From: Streptomyces sp. JB150
GTDB lineage: Bacteria; Actinomycetota; Actinomycetes; Streptomycetales; Streptomycetaceae
DNA length: 64,000 bases
NCBI RefSeq assembly: GCF_011193355.1
Contig: NZ_CP049780.1
Coordinates: forward strand, 5,972,445 to 6,036,444
Direction of reading: 5' to 3'
Shown: positions 11,137 to 19,778 of the stretch, one piece after another
Layout: every line of letters starts with the position of its first letter
Numbering within the stretch: the first letter of the stretch is position 1
Position numbers and translations under genes: made by a program
Notes under the pieces: generated by a model
Database searches by the model: none
Told to the model about the DNA's origin: nothing
Seen by the model: the letters and a program-made list of their open reading frames with translations, nothing else

Positions 11137-12081
11137 ATGACCCAGGCACCGACACCCACCGCGGACACCGTCCGCCGACTCGTCCGTTCCCTGCTCAAGG
11201 AGGGTGCGGGCACCGCCGCAGGCCCCGACGTCCGGCCGGTCGCCGACGGCGAGGACGCCGTCACCTGGTGGGTCGGCACCCGCCATGTGCTGCGGCTCGC
11301 CCCCGACGCCGACGCGGCCGTCCGGCAGCGCCGCGAACTACGGCTGCGCGACCTGGTCCGGCCGCACCTCCAGGTCGCCGTGCCGACCAGCGTCGCGCAC
11401 GGCGAGTGGGCCCCGGGCCTCACCTACACGCTGGACACCAAGGTGCCCGGCGGCTCCGGGGAGCGGCACGAGGTCTCCGCCCTGGGCGAGGCCGACCTCG
11501 CCGGGCTCCTCACCGGTCTGCGCGAGGTGCCGCCGCGGCAGGCGGAGGCGCTGGGCGTGCCGCGCACCGCCCCGCGCTCGCTGGAGGCGCTGCGCCGGGC
11601 CGCCGTCCAGGCCGTCGAACGCCTGGCCGACGCGGACGAGTTCGACGCGGCGCGACTGCGGCAGCTCACCCCGCCCGCCGCAGGCCAGCTCGCCGCGCAG
11701 CCCGGCGGAGCGGTCCTCGTCCACCACGGGCTCACCGGCGCGCACCTGGTGGTGAGCGCCGACGGCAGGGTGCGCGCGGTGCTCGGCTGGGCCGACGCGG
11801 TCATCGGCGACCCGGCCGAGGACATCGCCGGGCTCGCCCGCGCGGTCGGCGCCCCCGCCGCCGTGCGCGCCGCGACCCTCGCCGGCTACGGCGCCCGCCC
11901 CTGCCTGCGCGGCCTGTGGCTGGCTCGCTGCGACTCCGTCCGCCACCTCGCCGAAACCCTCTCCGGCCGCGCCCGTACGCCCTTGCCCCTCCTGCGCGCC
12001 GAGCTGCGCCGCGCGTGGGAGCCGATCCTGCTGGAGCGGGTGACGGACCTGCGGGAGGACGTCACGGGCGACACCCTCTGA
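11137..12081 (+). CDS. APH-like phosphotransferase lacking catalytic residues
   Basis: This 314-residue protein has the overall pattern of the aminoglycoside phosphotransferase (APH/ChoK) fold. An N-lobe with HVLRLAP resembles the Lys-bearing strand region, and a C-lobe carries a catalytic-loop-like segment and a metal-site-like segment. The expected HGDLxxxN reads HHGLTGAH (residues 196-203), so the catalytic Asp is Gly198 and the Asn is His203. The expected IDWxDA reads LGWADA, so the metal-binding Asp is also Gly. The GDPAEDIA motif is kept. It is therefore probably a pseudokinase, or an ortholog with a non-kinase role. It follows the M24 peptidase by 58 bases and could share its transcript. 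Confidence 0.7.
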   Translation: MTQAPTPTADTVRRLVRSLLKEGAGTAAGPDVRPVADGEDAVTWWVGTRHVLRLAPDADAAVRQRRELRLRDLVRPHLQVAVPTSVAHGEWAPGLTYTLDTKVPGGSGERHEVSALGEADLAGLLTGLREVPPRQAEALGVPRTAPRSLEALRRAAVQAVERLADADEFDAARLRQLTPPAAGQLAAQPGGAVLVHHGLTGAHLVVSADGRVRAVLGWADAVIGDPAEDIAGLARAVGAPAAVRAATLAGYGARPCLRGLWLARCDSVRHLAETLSGRARTPLPLLRAELRRAWEPILLERVTDLREDVTGDTL

Positions 12082-12104
12082 GGGGCGTCTCGCCGGTCAC
12101 GCCG

Positions 12105-12129
12105 GGCCGGGTACGACCCGTACCCGGCC
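12105..12129. terminator. Bidirectional hairpin terminator
   Basis: A perfect 11-bp inverted repeat (GGCCGGGTACG / CGTACCCGGCC) with a 3-base loop lies exactly between the convergent APH-like gene and treZ. It has no T-run, as is usual in Streptomyces. It probably stops transcripts from both sides. Confidence 0.75.
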
Positions 12130-12137
12130 ACCCCCGC

Positions 12138-13883
12138 TCACGGCTGCGCCAGCACCACGCACGACTCCGCGGGCACCCGCAGCACCCCCTGCGCGTCGGG
12201 GCCGTCCACCGGCTCCCACGCGGCGAGGATCTCGGCCGGGCGGGTGCCCAGGGGGATCACCGCGGGCTTCCCGGCCAGGTTCACGGCCACGCACACGTCG
12301 CCGCGCCGGAAGGCGAGCCAGCGGGCCTCCTCGTCGTAGGCCACCTTGATGTCCGACAGGTCGGGGTCGGTGAGGTCGGGCTGCCGGTGGCGCAGGGCGA
12401 TGAGGCGGCGGTACCAGGCGAGCACGCGCGCGTGGGGCTCGCGTTCCGGCTCCGACCAGTCCAGGCACGACCGCTGCCGGGTCGCCGGGTCCTGCGGGTC
12501 CGGGACCTCCTCCTCGGCCCACCCGTGCGCGGCGAACTCCCGCCGCCTGCCCCGCCGTACCGCCTCGGCCAGATCGGGGTCGGTGTGGTCGGTGAAGAAC
12601 TGCCAGGGCGTGCCCGCCGCCCACTCCTCGCCCATGAACAGCATCGGCGTGAACGGCCCCGTCAGCGTCAGCGTGGCGGCGCACGCCAGCAGCCCGGGGG
12701 AGACGAGCGAGGCCAGCCGGTCGCCCTGGGCCCGGTTGCCGACCTGGTCGTGCGTCTGGCTGTAGCCGAGCAGCCGGTGCGCGGCCACCCGAGTGCGGTC
12801 CAGCGGACGCCCGTGCCGCCGGCCGCGGAAGCTGGAGTAGCTGCCGTCGTGGAAGTACCCGCCCGTCAGGGTCTTGGCGAGCGCCTTCATGGGGGCGCGC
12901 GCGAAGTCCGCGTAGTAGCCCTGCGACTCACCGGTCAGCGCCGCGTGCACGGCGTGGTGGAAGTCGTCGTTCCACTGCGCCTGCAACCCGAAACCGCCCT
13001 CCGCGCGCGCGGTGACCAGCCGGGGATCGTTCAGATCGGACTCCGCGATCAGGAACAGCGGCCGGCCCAGGTCCGCCGCCAGGGCGTCCACCGCCGTGGA
13101 CAGCTCCTCCAGGAAGTGGCACGCGCGCGTGTCCACCAGCGCGTGCACCGCGTCCAGCCGCAGCCCGTCGATCCGGTAGTCCCGCAGCCACGCCAGCGCG
13201 CTTTCGATCAGGTACGCGCGCACCTCGTCCGAGCCCGGCGCGTCGAGGTTCACCGCCGCGCCCCACGGCGTCTGGTGCGTCTCGGTGAAGTACGGGCCGA
13301 ATCGCGGAAGGTAGTTGCCCGACGGGCCCAGATGGTTGTGGACGACGTCCAGCACCACGCCGAGACCCAGCTCATGGGCCCGGTCGACAAAGCGCTTCAG
13401 CGCCTCGGGGCCGCCGTACGGCTCGTGCACCGCCCACAGCGACACCCCCTCGTACCCCCAGCCGTGGCGCCCGGGGAACGGGCACAGCGGCATCAACTCG
13501 ACGTGCGTCACGCCCAGTTCGGCCAGGTGTTCCAGCCGTCCGGCCGCCGCGTCCAGCGTGCCCTCGGGGGTGTACGTGCCCACGTGCAGCTCGTACAGGA
13601 CCGCGCCCGGCAGCGGGCGGCCCGCCCACTCCGTACGCCACGCGTACCGCCCCTGGTCGACGACCGCGCTCAGCCCGTCAGGCCCGTCCGGCTGGCGGCG
13701 CGAGCGCGGGTCGGGCAGGACGGGACCGTCGTCCGGCGCGAAGCCGTACCGGGCGCCGTCCCGCGCCTCCGCCTCGGCGATCCACCACCCCGCGCGCTCG
13801 GGATCGCGCTCCATCGCGTGCGTGACTCCCTCGCAGTGGAGCGTCACTCGGCCGGCCTGCGGTGCCCACACCTCGAACTGCAC
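12138..13883 (-). CDS. treZ: Malto-oligosyltrehalose trehalohydrolase
   Basis: TreZ (581 residues, GH13) hydrolyses maltooligosyl-trehalose to free trehalose, the second step after TreY. An N-terminal beta domain (FEVWAPQAGRVTLHC) precedes the GH13 barrel. The nucleophile region is GLRLDAVHAL, the acid/base Glu is in FLIAESDLND, and the transition-state Asp is in SQTHDQVGNRAQGDR. VVLDVVHNHLGPSGNY is the conserved region I. A GTG at 13883 is chosen because AGGGGA lies about 8 bases before it and the domain begins immediately, although the frame is open to an ATG at 13937. treY and glgX lie on the same strand further right, separated by unrelated genes. Confidence 0.95.
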   Translation of the reverse strand: MQFEVWAPQAGRVTLHCEGVTHAMERDPERAGWWIAEAEARDGARYGFAPDDGPVLPDPRSRRQPDGPDGLSAVVDQGRYAWRTEWAGRPLPGAVLYELHVGTYTPEGTLDAAAGRLEHLAELGVTHVELMPLCPFPGRHGWGYEGVSLWAVHEPYGGPEALKRFVDRAHELGLGVVLDVVHNHLGPSGNYLPRFGPYFTETHQTPWGAAVNLDAPGSDEVRAYLIESALAWLRDYRIDGLRLDAVHALVDTRACHFLEELSTAVDALAADLGRPLFLIAESDLNDPRLVTARAEGGFGLQAQWNDDFHHAVHAALTGESQGYYADFARAPMKALAKTLTGGYFHDGSYSSFRGRRHGRPLDRTRVAAHRLLGYSQTHDQVGNRAQGDRLASLVSPGLLACAATLTLTGPFTPMLFMGEEWAAGTPWQFFTDHTDPDLAEAVRRGRRREFAAHGWAEEEVPDPQDPATRQRSCLDWSEPEREPHARVLAWYRRLIALRHRQPDLTDPDLSDIKVAYDEEARWLAFRRGDVCVAVNLAGKPAVIPLGTRPAEILAAWEPVDGPDAQGVLRVPAESCVVLAQP

Positions 13884-13934
13884 GGACGGTTCCCCTTCGT
13901 CTGCCCACGGTGACGTAGCCCGTCCATGGTGCGT

Positions 13935-13971
13935 CAAAAGAGATCAATCCGCTTTTGCATCTTCCCTTTTG
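13935..13971. promoter_or_regulatory. AT-rich divergent promoter with CAAAAG/CTTTTG repeats
   Basis: The treZ/FHA divergent gap has an AT-rich island unusual for this DNA. CAAAAG (13935-13940) is inverted relative to CTTTTG at 13952-13957, and a further CTTTTG lies at 13966-13971. Such an element could be an operator for either gene. No regulator gene is adjacent, and the role is inferred from position. Confidence 0.35.
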
Positions 13972-14056
13972 CGCCGGGTGTCGTCGGATACGCGCACGGG
14001 AGCGCCGATTCAGTGATTTCTGGACACCTGGGGTTCACTGACCGACAATCGCCAGC

Positions 14057-14608
14057 GTGACGTCGTCTTTCGAGTTCCCGGCCTCCCTGCCGCGCCCCTC
14101 GGACGCGGAGCGCGATCAGGCGCTGAAGGTCCTGCGTGACGGCGTCGCCATGGGCCGTCTGTCCCACGACACCTTCATCCGGCGGATGGAACTCGCCCTC
14201 GCCGCCCGCCGCTCCGACGAGCTGGCCGCGCTCACCGCGGACCTGCCCACCGAGAGCCGGTTCTCCCGGATCGTGTTCGGCACCGTCGAGGCCGTGTCCG
14301 GCTTCGGCGAGCGGCTGCGCCGGGCCTGGCAGGCCGAGCGGCTCCCGAAGCTGCTGCTGCCCCACCCGTCGGCGGGCGGCTGCCTGCGCATAGGCCGCGA
14401 CCCCGCGAGCGGGCTCAGACTGACCCACGAGACGGTCTCGCGCGCGCACGCCGAACTCAGCCGCCAGGGCGGCATGTGGATCCTCCGCGACCTCGGCTCG
14501 ACCAACGGCACCACCGTCAACGGCCGCCGCGTCATCGGCGCCACCGTCGTCCGCGAGGGCGACCAGGTGTCCTTCGGGCAGGTCGCGTTCCGGCTCGCCG
14601 CGCACTGA
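14057..14608 (+). CDS. DUF1707 and FHA domain protein
   Basis: This 183-residue protein has an N-terminal DUF1707/SHOCT-like segment (about residues 14-65, RPSDAERDQALKVLRDGV to SHDTFIRRMELALAARRSDEL). A C-terminal forkhead-associated domain follows (about residues 108-180, LRIGRDPASGLRLTHETVSR then LRDLGSTNGTTVNGRR). FHA domains bind phosphothreonine, so this is likely a partner of Ser/Thr kinase signalling, and its kinase is not nearby. It starts at GTG 14057. It is divergent from treZ. Confidence 0.92.
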   Translation: MTSSFEFPASLPRPSDAERDQALKVLRDGVAMGRLSHDTFIRRMELALAARRSDELAALTADLPTESRFSRIVFGTVEAVSGFGERLRRAWQAERLPKLLLPHPSAGGCLRIGRDPASGLRLTHETVSRAHAELSRQGGMWILRDLGSTNGTTVNGRRVIGATVVREGDQVSFGQVAFRLAAH

Positions 14609-14670
14609 GACGACGGTCAAATCACGGCCCCGGTCGCGGTGTTGACGTACACCCGAAGTCGTGACTGACT

Positions 14671-16071
14671 GTGCCTACACCACATACACCAGGTGAACCG
14701 ACGGCGCCACGGAGGTGTGCTCTGCCGCCCCTCCGCCGTTACCCGACCGTCGACGAGCTGGGCGCGCGGGCGGCCGCCCTGGTCGCCCGGCACCCGCGCG
14801 ACGCCCGGCTGCGCCACGTCGGCACCTCCCGCGCGGGCACGCCCCTGTGGCTGCTCTCGGTCGGCCACGGCGCCCGCCAGGCCCTCGTCGTGGCCGGTCC
14901 GCACGCCAACGAGCCCGTCGGCGGGGCCACCGTGCTGCGCCTGGCCGAGCGCGCCCTCGCCGACCCGAGCCTGACCGAGGGCGCCGACGCCACCTGGAAC
15001 CTGCTGCTGTGCCTCGATCCCGACGGGCTGCGCCGCAACGAGGGCTGGCTGGGCGGCCCGTACCACCTCGGGCGCTACTTCCGGCACTTCTTCCGCCCCG
15101 GCTTCCTGGAACAACCCGAGTGGCTGCCCGACGGTGCCGCCGCCGCGGCCCTGCCGGAAACACGTGCCCTGCTCGCTCTCCAAGACGAGCTGAAACCTTT
15201 CTTCCAGTGTTCTCTGCACGGCGTCGACGTCGGCGGCGGCTTCGTCGAACTCACCCGTGACCTGCCGGGACTCGCCCAGCGCGTCGCCGACATCGCCACC
15301 CGGCTGGGTGTCCCGCGCGAACTCGGCCCCTACGACACCCTTCACTGGCCGAACCTCGGCCCCGCCGTCTACCGCATCCCCCCGCCCCGTCCGGGCGACC
15401 GGGCCGCGGCCATCACCGAGGCCGCCGTCGAGTCCACCTGGTTCCACCCGCACCGGTACGGCACCGTCACGGCCGTCGTGGAGGCGCCCATGTGGGGCGT
15501 GGCCGCCGTCGAGGACGCCTCCGTGCCCGCCGACCCGGAGGCGGTGCTGCGCACCGTCAGCCGCACGCTGCGGCACGACATGCGGCTGCTGCGGGAGCTG
15601 CTGGCCCGCCTGGCCCCGTACGCCGCGGACGCGCCGGACGCGGACCGCCTGCGGCTGCCCGTCGACGACTACCTGCTCGTCGGGCCCGGTCTCGCCGACG
15701 CCTGGGACCCGGACAGCGCCCACCGGACCCGGCCCCTGCCGCCGCCGGACGCCGGTCACCTGACCGCCCTGCGGATCGCCGGGCGCCGGCTCGCCCTGCG
15801 CACGGGCGGACTGCTGCACCAGCTCGTCACCCGGTCCGGCCGTGACCCGGCGGGCGTGCTGCCCGAGCTGGACCGGCTCCTGGACGCCTGGTGCGCCGAC
15901 TACCGTGACCGCTGCGGCGCCGCGTGGGTCCCGGTGGCCCGCCAGGCCGAGTACCAGTCCCGCGTGGTGCTCGCCGCGTTCGAACTGGCCGCGCGGCAGG
16001 CACCCGCGCGGTTCCGTTCGGGTGAGCCGGACTGGGGTTCCGAGCCCGTCGTGCCGATGCACCGGGAATGA
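14671..16071 (+). CDS. M14-family zinc carboxypeptidase-like protein (first paralog)
   Basis: This is a 466-residue M14 peptidase-like protein. The zinc motif HxxE appears as GPHANEPVGG. The third zinc His is likely in QCSLHGVDVGGGFVEL, and the general base Glu in VVEAPMWG. An N-terminal YPTVDELGARAAALVARHP segment and a long helical C-terminal region (about residues 290-450) flank the catalytic core. There is no signal peptide, so it is apparently cytoplasmic. GTG 14671 is the start. Its stop overlaps the ATG of the protease-inhibitor gene (ATGA, 16068-16071). A clear paralog ends at 16936 on the opposite strand. Confidence 0.85.
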   Translation: MPTPHTPGEPTAPRRCALPPLRRYPTVDELGARAAALVARHPRDARLRHVGTSRAGTPLWLLSVGHGARQALVVAGPHANEPVGGATVLRLAERALADPSLTEGADATWNLLLCLDPDGLRRNEGWLGGPYHLGRYFRHFFRPGFLEQPEWLPDGAAAAALPETRALLALQDELKPFFQCSLHGVDVGGGFVELTRDLPGLAQRVADIATRLGVPRELGPYDTLHWPNLGPAVYRIPPPRPGDRAAAITEAAVESTWFHPHRYGTVTAVVEAPMWGVAAVEDASVPADPEAVLRTVSRTLRHDMRLLRELLARLAPYAADAPDADRLRLPVDDYLLVGPGLADAWDPDSAHRTRPLPPPDAGHLTALRIAGRRLALRTGGLLHQLVTRSGRDPAGVLPELDRLLDAWCADYRDRCGAAWVPVARQAEYQSRVVLAAFELAARQAPARFRSGEPDWGSEPVVPMHRE

Positions 16072-16559
16072 CGCACACCATCACAGCGAAGGCCGCCCGC
16101 CGCCGGCCGCGGGGTACGGCCGTGACGGCGGCCGCCCTGTTCACCGTCCTCGCCGCCACGGCGGCCCCCGCGCGGGCGATGGCCGAGCCGGCCGCTCACA
16201 TCGGTCCCAGCACCTGGCTCCAGCTCACCGTCACCAGGGACGACATCCCCACTCCGGGTCCCGGCTTCTCCCTGCGGCCCGGACCGCGACCCGTCGGCGA
16301 CACGCGCGGCACCCTGCTGCTGTGCGACCCGCCGCAGGGTCACACACGGGCCGCCGAGGCCTGCGCCCAGCTCGACGCCGCGGCCGGCGACATCCGCCGC
16401 TTCCCGCTGAGGGACGCCGCCTGCCCGATGCTCTACGCACCGGTGACCGCGGAGGCGCGCGGCGAGTGGCAGGGGAACCCCGTCGACTACCGGGAAACCT
16501 TCCCGAACGCGTGCGCGATGGAGGCGGTGACGGGCGTACTGTTCGCCTTCGACGCCTGA
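16068..16559 (+). CDS. SSI-family (subtilisin inhibitor-like) protease inhibitor
   Basis: This 163-residue secreted inhibitor begins with a basic N-terminus and a hydrophobic signal sequence ending about APARAMAEP (residues 34-41). The mature part matches the Streptomyces subtilisin inhibitor fold. Four cysteines (86, 99, 119, 149) are placed for the two family disulfides. The reactive-site segment CPMLYAPV puts Met121 at P1 and Leu122 at P1', parallel to CPMVYDPV of SSI. The C-terminal WQGNPVDYRETFPNAC and VLFAF also match. A Met at P1 suggests subtilisin-like targets rather than trypsin. Its ATG overlaps the stop of the upstream M14 gene, so translation is probably coupled. That is odd for a secreted protein downstream of a cytoplasmic one. 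Confidence 0.93.
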   Translation: MTHTITAKAARRRPRGTAVTAAALFTVLAATAAPARAMAEPAAHIGPSTWLQLTVTRDDIPTPGPGFSLRPGPRPVGDTRGTLLLCDPPQGHTRAAEACAQLDAAAGDIRRFPLRDAACPMLYAPVTAEARGEWQGNPVDYRETFPNACAMEAVTGVLFAFDA

Positions 16560-16563
16560 CGCG

Positions 16564-16627
16564 GCGCGGCGCGCGTGTGCCGTCGGGTCCGACTCGCGCG
16601 GCGCGCGTGCGCCGTTCGGTCTGACTC
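16564..16627. repeat. Two tandem copies of a 32-bp repeat
   Basis: Two adjacent 32-base units (16564-16595 and 16596-16627) begin GCGCGGCGCGCGTG and end GACTC. They match at 28 of 32 positions by direct comparison. They start 5 bases after the SSI stop codon. Their function is unknown. Confidence 0.75.
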
Positions 16628-16935
16628 GGGCGCGGCGTCGGTGCCCGGTGTCCGCGGGCTCCGCGGGAGCTTGGTTCGGGCGGAGCGGTCGGGCCGGGGA
16701 CCCGGTGAGACCGGTCGGCCACGCGTTCCGCTCGGGGGAGTCGCCAGTGCACTACCCGGGCGGGGCGCCGGCCTGCCGGTGGGACCGGGCCGGGGCGGGC
16801 CTCGGGTCGGCCTCGGGGCACAGGGAGAGGAGAGCGGTCCTGGTGCGGCTTCACCAGCGCCTGCGTGGGGGTGGGGGCGTCAGGCCTCGGGAACCGGCAT
16901 GGGGGCGGCCCGGCGCGACTCTGCCTCCGCCCGCG
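16628..16935. other. Gene-free spacer between convergent genes
   Basis: This is the rest of the 376-base gap between the SSI gene and the convergent second M14 gene. I see no ORF with a ribosome-binding site, no conserved protein and no perfect long hairpin. It is G-rich on the plus strand. Confidence 0.6.
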
Positions 16936-18183
16936 TCACGCCGCGCGTTCGCGCGCGTGCAGGGCCGCCGCGACGACCGTGCGGGACTGGTGCTCGACCT
17001 GGTGCCGCAGGGGGACCCAGCGGGCGCGGAAGCGGTCCGCGAAGGCCTCGCTCCAGGTGGTCACGAGCCGTTCCAGCCGGGGCACCGCGCGGTCGTCGGC
17101 CTCGCGCAGGACCCGCAGCAGCATCGCCGCGGCGCGCAGCGGCAGCCGCCGGGCGAAGGCGTCCACGCTGCCGACGTACGCCATGGTGTGGTCGGCGGGC
17201 GGTGTGTGGATCAGGTCCGCGGCCAGGCCCGGCACCAGCTCCAGCACCCATCGGGCGGCCCGCAGCAGGGGCCCGTCGAGGCCGTCCAGGCGGGGCAGCG
17301 CCTCGGTGAGGACGGCCTCGACCTCCCGCGCGTCCCGCAGCAGCCGCTCCGCCAGCCGCCGCAGCGCCGCCGCCGGGGCGGGGTGCGGCGCCGGATCGTC
17401 CACGAGGTCGCTCGCCCACATCGGCACCTCGACCACCGCGGTCAGACCGCCGTACCGGTGCGCGTGGTACCAGGTGCTGTGCCGGGCGTCGTCCGGCAGG
17501 CTCGGATACGCGATCGAACCGGGCGCCGGCATCACGTGCACCCCGGGGCCCGACGCGGGCCAGCCGGCGGCGTCCGACGCGCCCGTCTCCACCGGGATGT
17601 GCAGCTCCGCCGCCGACTTGGCGAACGGTTCCGCGAGCCCCGGTATGTCCCGGGTCAACTGCACCCAGCTGCCGCCCAGGTCGGTCCCGTGCAGGGTCAC
17701 CTGGAGGTAGGGGCGCAGCTCGTCGATCACCCCGGTCAGGGCGCGCGTCTCGGGCGGCAGCCGGTCCGGGGGCAGCACGGCCGGCGACCACTCCGGCTGC
17801 TCGGGTCCGGCGGGCCGGAAGAAGCCGCGGTGGTAGTCGAGCAGGCTGCGCGGCGCCGGCGTCACGTGCAGGCTCGCCCCGTCCGGGTCCGCGCACAGCA
17901 GGAAGTGCCAGGACGTCCCCGACCGCAGCGACGGTTCGGCCACCACCCGCTCGGCGAGCGCGAGGAGCGTGGAGCCGCCGGCCGGCTCGTTGGCGTGGGC
18001 GCCCGCGACGACGAGCACCGCGCGCCGCGCACGGCCGACGGACAGCACGTGCAGCGGGCGCCCCGCGCGGGAGGTGCCCACCTCGCGCAGGGTGCACAAA
18101 CCGGGGTGCGACGAGGCCAACGCGCGCGCGGAGACGAACAGTTCCGCCACAGTGGGATAGCGCAGCTCCGGCAGGTGACTCAC
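16936..18183 (-). CDS. M14-family zinc carboxypeptidase-like protein (second paralog)
   Basis: This 415-residue protein is a paralog of the protein at 14671-16071. They share PELRYPTVAEL, VGTSRAGRPLHVLSVG, the zinc motif GAHANEPAGG, the His in LQVTLHGTDLGGSW and the Glu in VVEVPMW. The long C-terminal helical region is conserved too. There is no signal peptide. I use GTG 18183 because the conserved region begins there; GTG 18222 is an in-frame alternative that adds a Cys-containing 13-residue extension. A GGGGG abuts GTG 18183 too closely to decide. It converges on the SSI gene, so the inhibitor is bracketed by the two peptidase paralogs. It lies downstream of lpdA on the same strand. Confidence 0.85.
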   Translation of the reverse strand: MSHLPELRYPTVAELFVSARALASSHPGLCTLREVGTSRAGRPLHVLSVGRARRAVLVVAGAHANEPAGGSTLLALAERVVAEPSLRSGTSWHFLLCADPDGASLHVTPAPRSLLDYHRGFFRPAGPEQPEWSPAVLPPDRLPPETRALTGVIDELRPYLQVTLHGTDLGGSWVQLTRDIPGLAEPFAKSAAELHIPVETGASDAAGWPASGPGVHVMPAPGSIAYPSLPDDARHSTWYHAHRYGGLTAVVEVPMWASDLVDDPAPHPAPAAALRRLAERLLRDAREVEAVLTEALPRLDGLDGPLLRAARWVLELVPGLAADLIHTPPADHTMAYVGSVDAFARRLPLRAAAMLLRVLREADDRAVPRLERLVTTWSEAFADRFRARWVPLRHQVEHQSRTVVAAALHARERAA

Positions 18184-18316
18184 CCCCGTTTGTCCGCCCG
18201 GCTCGCACCGGCAGTACCGCACGGTCCGGGGGCGGTGTCAAGGCGACGAGAGGGGAGGCTCCGGGGGGCGCTCGCGTGCACGTCCGGCCTGTGCGCGGGG
18301 GCGCGCGCCCCGGTGG

Positions 18317-19720
18317 TCACTGCTGGTGCAGCCCCCGTCCGGCGAGGGTCAGGAACGCCTCGCCGACCGCCTCCGACAGCGTCGGGTGGGCGTGCACGTG
18401 CCGGGCGACGTCGGCGGGCTCCGCGTCCCAGCCGACGATCAACTGGCTCTCGGCGATCATCTCGGACACGTGCGGGCCGACCAGGTGCACGCCCAGCACC
18501 CGCCCGCCGCCCGCCTCGGCGACGACCTTCACCGTCCCGCCCTGCCCGTGCACCATCCCCTTGGCCACGGCCGTCAGCGGCATCGTGTTCACGGCCACCT
18601 CGTGCCCCCGCGCGCGTGCCTCCGCCTCGCTCAGGCCCACCGACGCGGTCTGCGGCGACGAGTACGTCACGCGGGGCACCGCCGCGTAGTCCACCGGCGC
18701 GGACGCCACCCCCGCCAGCGTCTCCGCCACCAGCAGGCCCTCGGCGAACGAGGCGTGGGCCAGCCCGAGGGAGGGCGGGGGCAGCAGGTCGCCCACGACG
18801 TGCACCCCGGGCACGGCCGTCTCCAGCCGGCCCCAGTCCGCCGGTACGACGAATCCCCGCTCGTCCGTCGCCAGGCCGGCGGCGGCCAGGTCCAGGCCGT
18901 CGGTGACCGGGACCCGGCCGACGGCCACCAGCAGCCGCTCGGCCTCCACCGCGCGGACCTCTCCGCGGGCGGTGCGCACACGCGCGCGGACGCCGTCCGC
19001 CACCACCTCCGCGTCCAGCAGCCGTGCGCCGGCGCGCACGTCGATGCCGCGCTTCTTCAGACCGCGCGCCACATGCCGGGAGACGTCGGCGTCCTCCAGC
19101 GGCAGGATCCGGTCGGCGGCCTCCACGAGGGTGACCCGCGCGCCCATGGAGCGGTGGAACGAGGCGTACTCGACGCCGATCGCGCCGCCGCCCAGCACCA
19201 GTACGGAGTCCGGGAGCGCGGGCGCGAACAGGGCGTCGTCACTGGTCACCACGCGCCGCCCGTCCGGAGTGAGTCCCGGGAGCGTGCGCGGGCGTGAGCC
19301 GGTCGCGAGGACGATCCCACGGCGCGCGGAGAGGTCGTGCACGCCGTCCACCCGGACCGAGCGCGTCCCCGTCAGCCGCGCGCTGCCCCGCACCACCCGC
19401 ACCCCCGCGTGCGCCAAGTGCGCCTCCACGCCCCTGTGGTTGCGGGCCACGATGTCGTCCCGGGTGGCGACCAGCGCCGGCCAGTCCACCGCCTCCAGGG
19501 TCGCCTTCACCCCCCACCGCTCACGTGCCTCCGCGATCCCGTCCACCAGTTCCGCCGCGTGCAGCATCGCCTTGCTGGGGATACAGCCGCGGTGCAGACA
19601 GGTCCCGCCCACCTTGTCGCGCTCGACGAGCACGACCTCGAGCCCGAGGGCCGCGGCGCGCAGGGCGGTGCTGTAACCGCCGGTGCCGCCGCCGATGACG
19701 ATGACGTCCGCTGTGTCCAT
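18317..19720 (-). CDS. lpdA: Dihydrolipoyl dehydrogenase
   Basis: This 467-residue FAD/NAD disulfide oxidoreductase is the E3 component that reoxidises dihydrolipoamide in 2-oxoacid dehydrogenase or glycine-cleavage complexes. The FAD-binding motif VIVIGGGTGGYSTALRA is at the N-terminus. The redox-active disulfide is in GGTCLHRGCIPSK. An NAD-binding VLVLGGGAIGVEYA segment lies mid-protein, and the catalytic His-Glu pair is in HVHAHPTLSEAVGE near the C-terminus. ATG 19720 (MDTADVIVIG) is preferred to an upstream start at 19762. No E1 or E2 genes are nearby. A LysR gene is transcribed divergently. Confidence 0.95.
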   Translation of the reverse strand: MDTADVIVIGGGTGGYSTALRAAALGLEVVLVERDKVGGTCLHRGCIPSKAMLHAAELVDGIAEARERWGVKATLEAVDWPALVATRDDIVARNHRGVEAHLAHAGVRVVRGSARLTGTRSVRVDGVHDLSARRGIVLATGSRPRTLPGLTPDGRRVVTSDDALFAPALPDSVLVLGGGAIGVEYASFHRSMGARVTLVEAADRILPLEDADVSRHVARGLKKRGIDVRAGARLLDAEVVADGVRARVRTARGEVRAVEAERLLVAVGRVPVTDGLDLAAAGLATDERGFVVPADWGRLETAVPGVHVVGDLLPPPSLGLAHASFAEGLLVAETLAGVASAPVDYAAVPRVTYSSPQTASVGLSEAEARARGHEVAVNTMPLTAVAKGMVHGQGGTVKVVAEAGGGRVLGVHLVGPHVSEMIAESQLIVGWDAEPADVARHVHAHPTLSEAVGEAFLTLAGRGLHQQ

Positions 19721-19742
19721 GGGCCCAGCCTCCGCCCGGCCC

Positions 19743-19762
19743 TTGCCATGCGTCCAAGGCAA
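19743..19762. promoter_or_regulatory. Inverted repeat, candidate LysR operator
   Basis: TTGCC (19743-19747) and GGCAA (19758-19762) form a perfect inverted repeat with a 10-base spacer. A second pairing, CCTTG with CAAGG, is nested in the same DNA. It sits in the 58-base gap between divergent lpdA and the His-rich ORF/LysR unit, where a LysR regulator would bind to control both. Confidence 0.55.
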
Positions 19763-19778
19763 TGTTCTTGTGGATCCG

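Noticed and set aside
19683..19778. Longer 73-codon version of the His-rich ORF
   Set aside because: The upstream part overlaps the lpdA start region and the operator-like repeat. The ATG at 19779 after the operator is the more sensible start.
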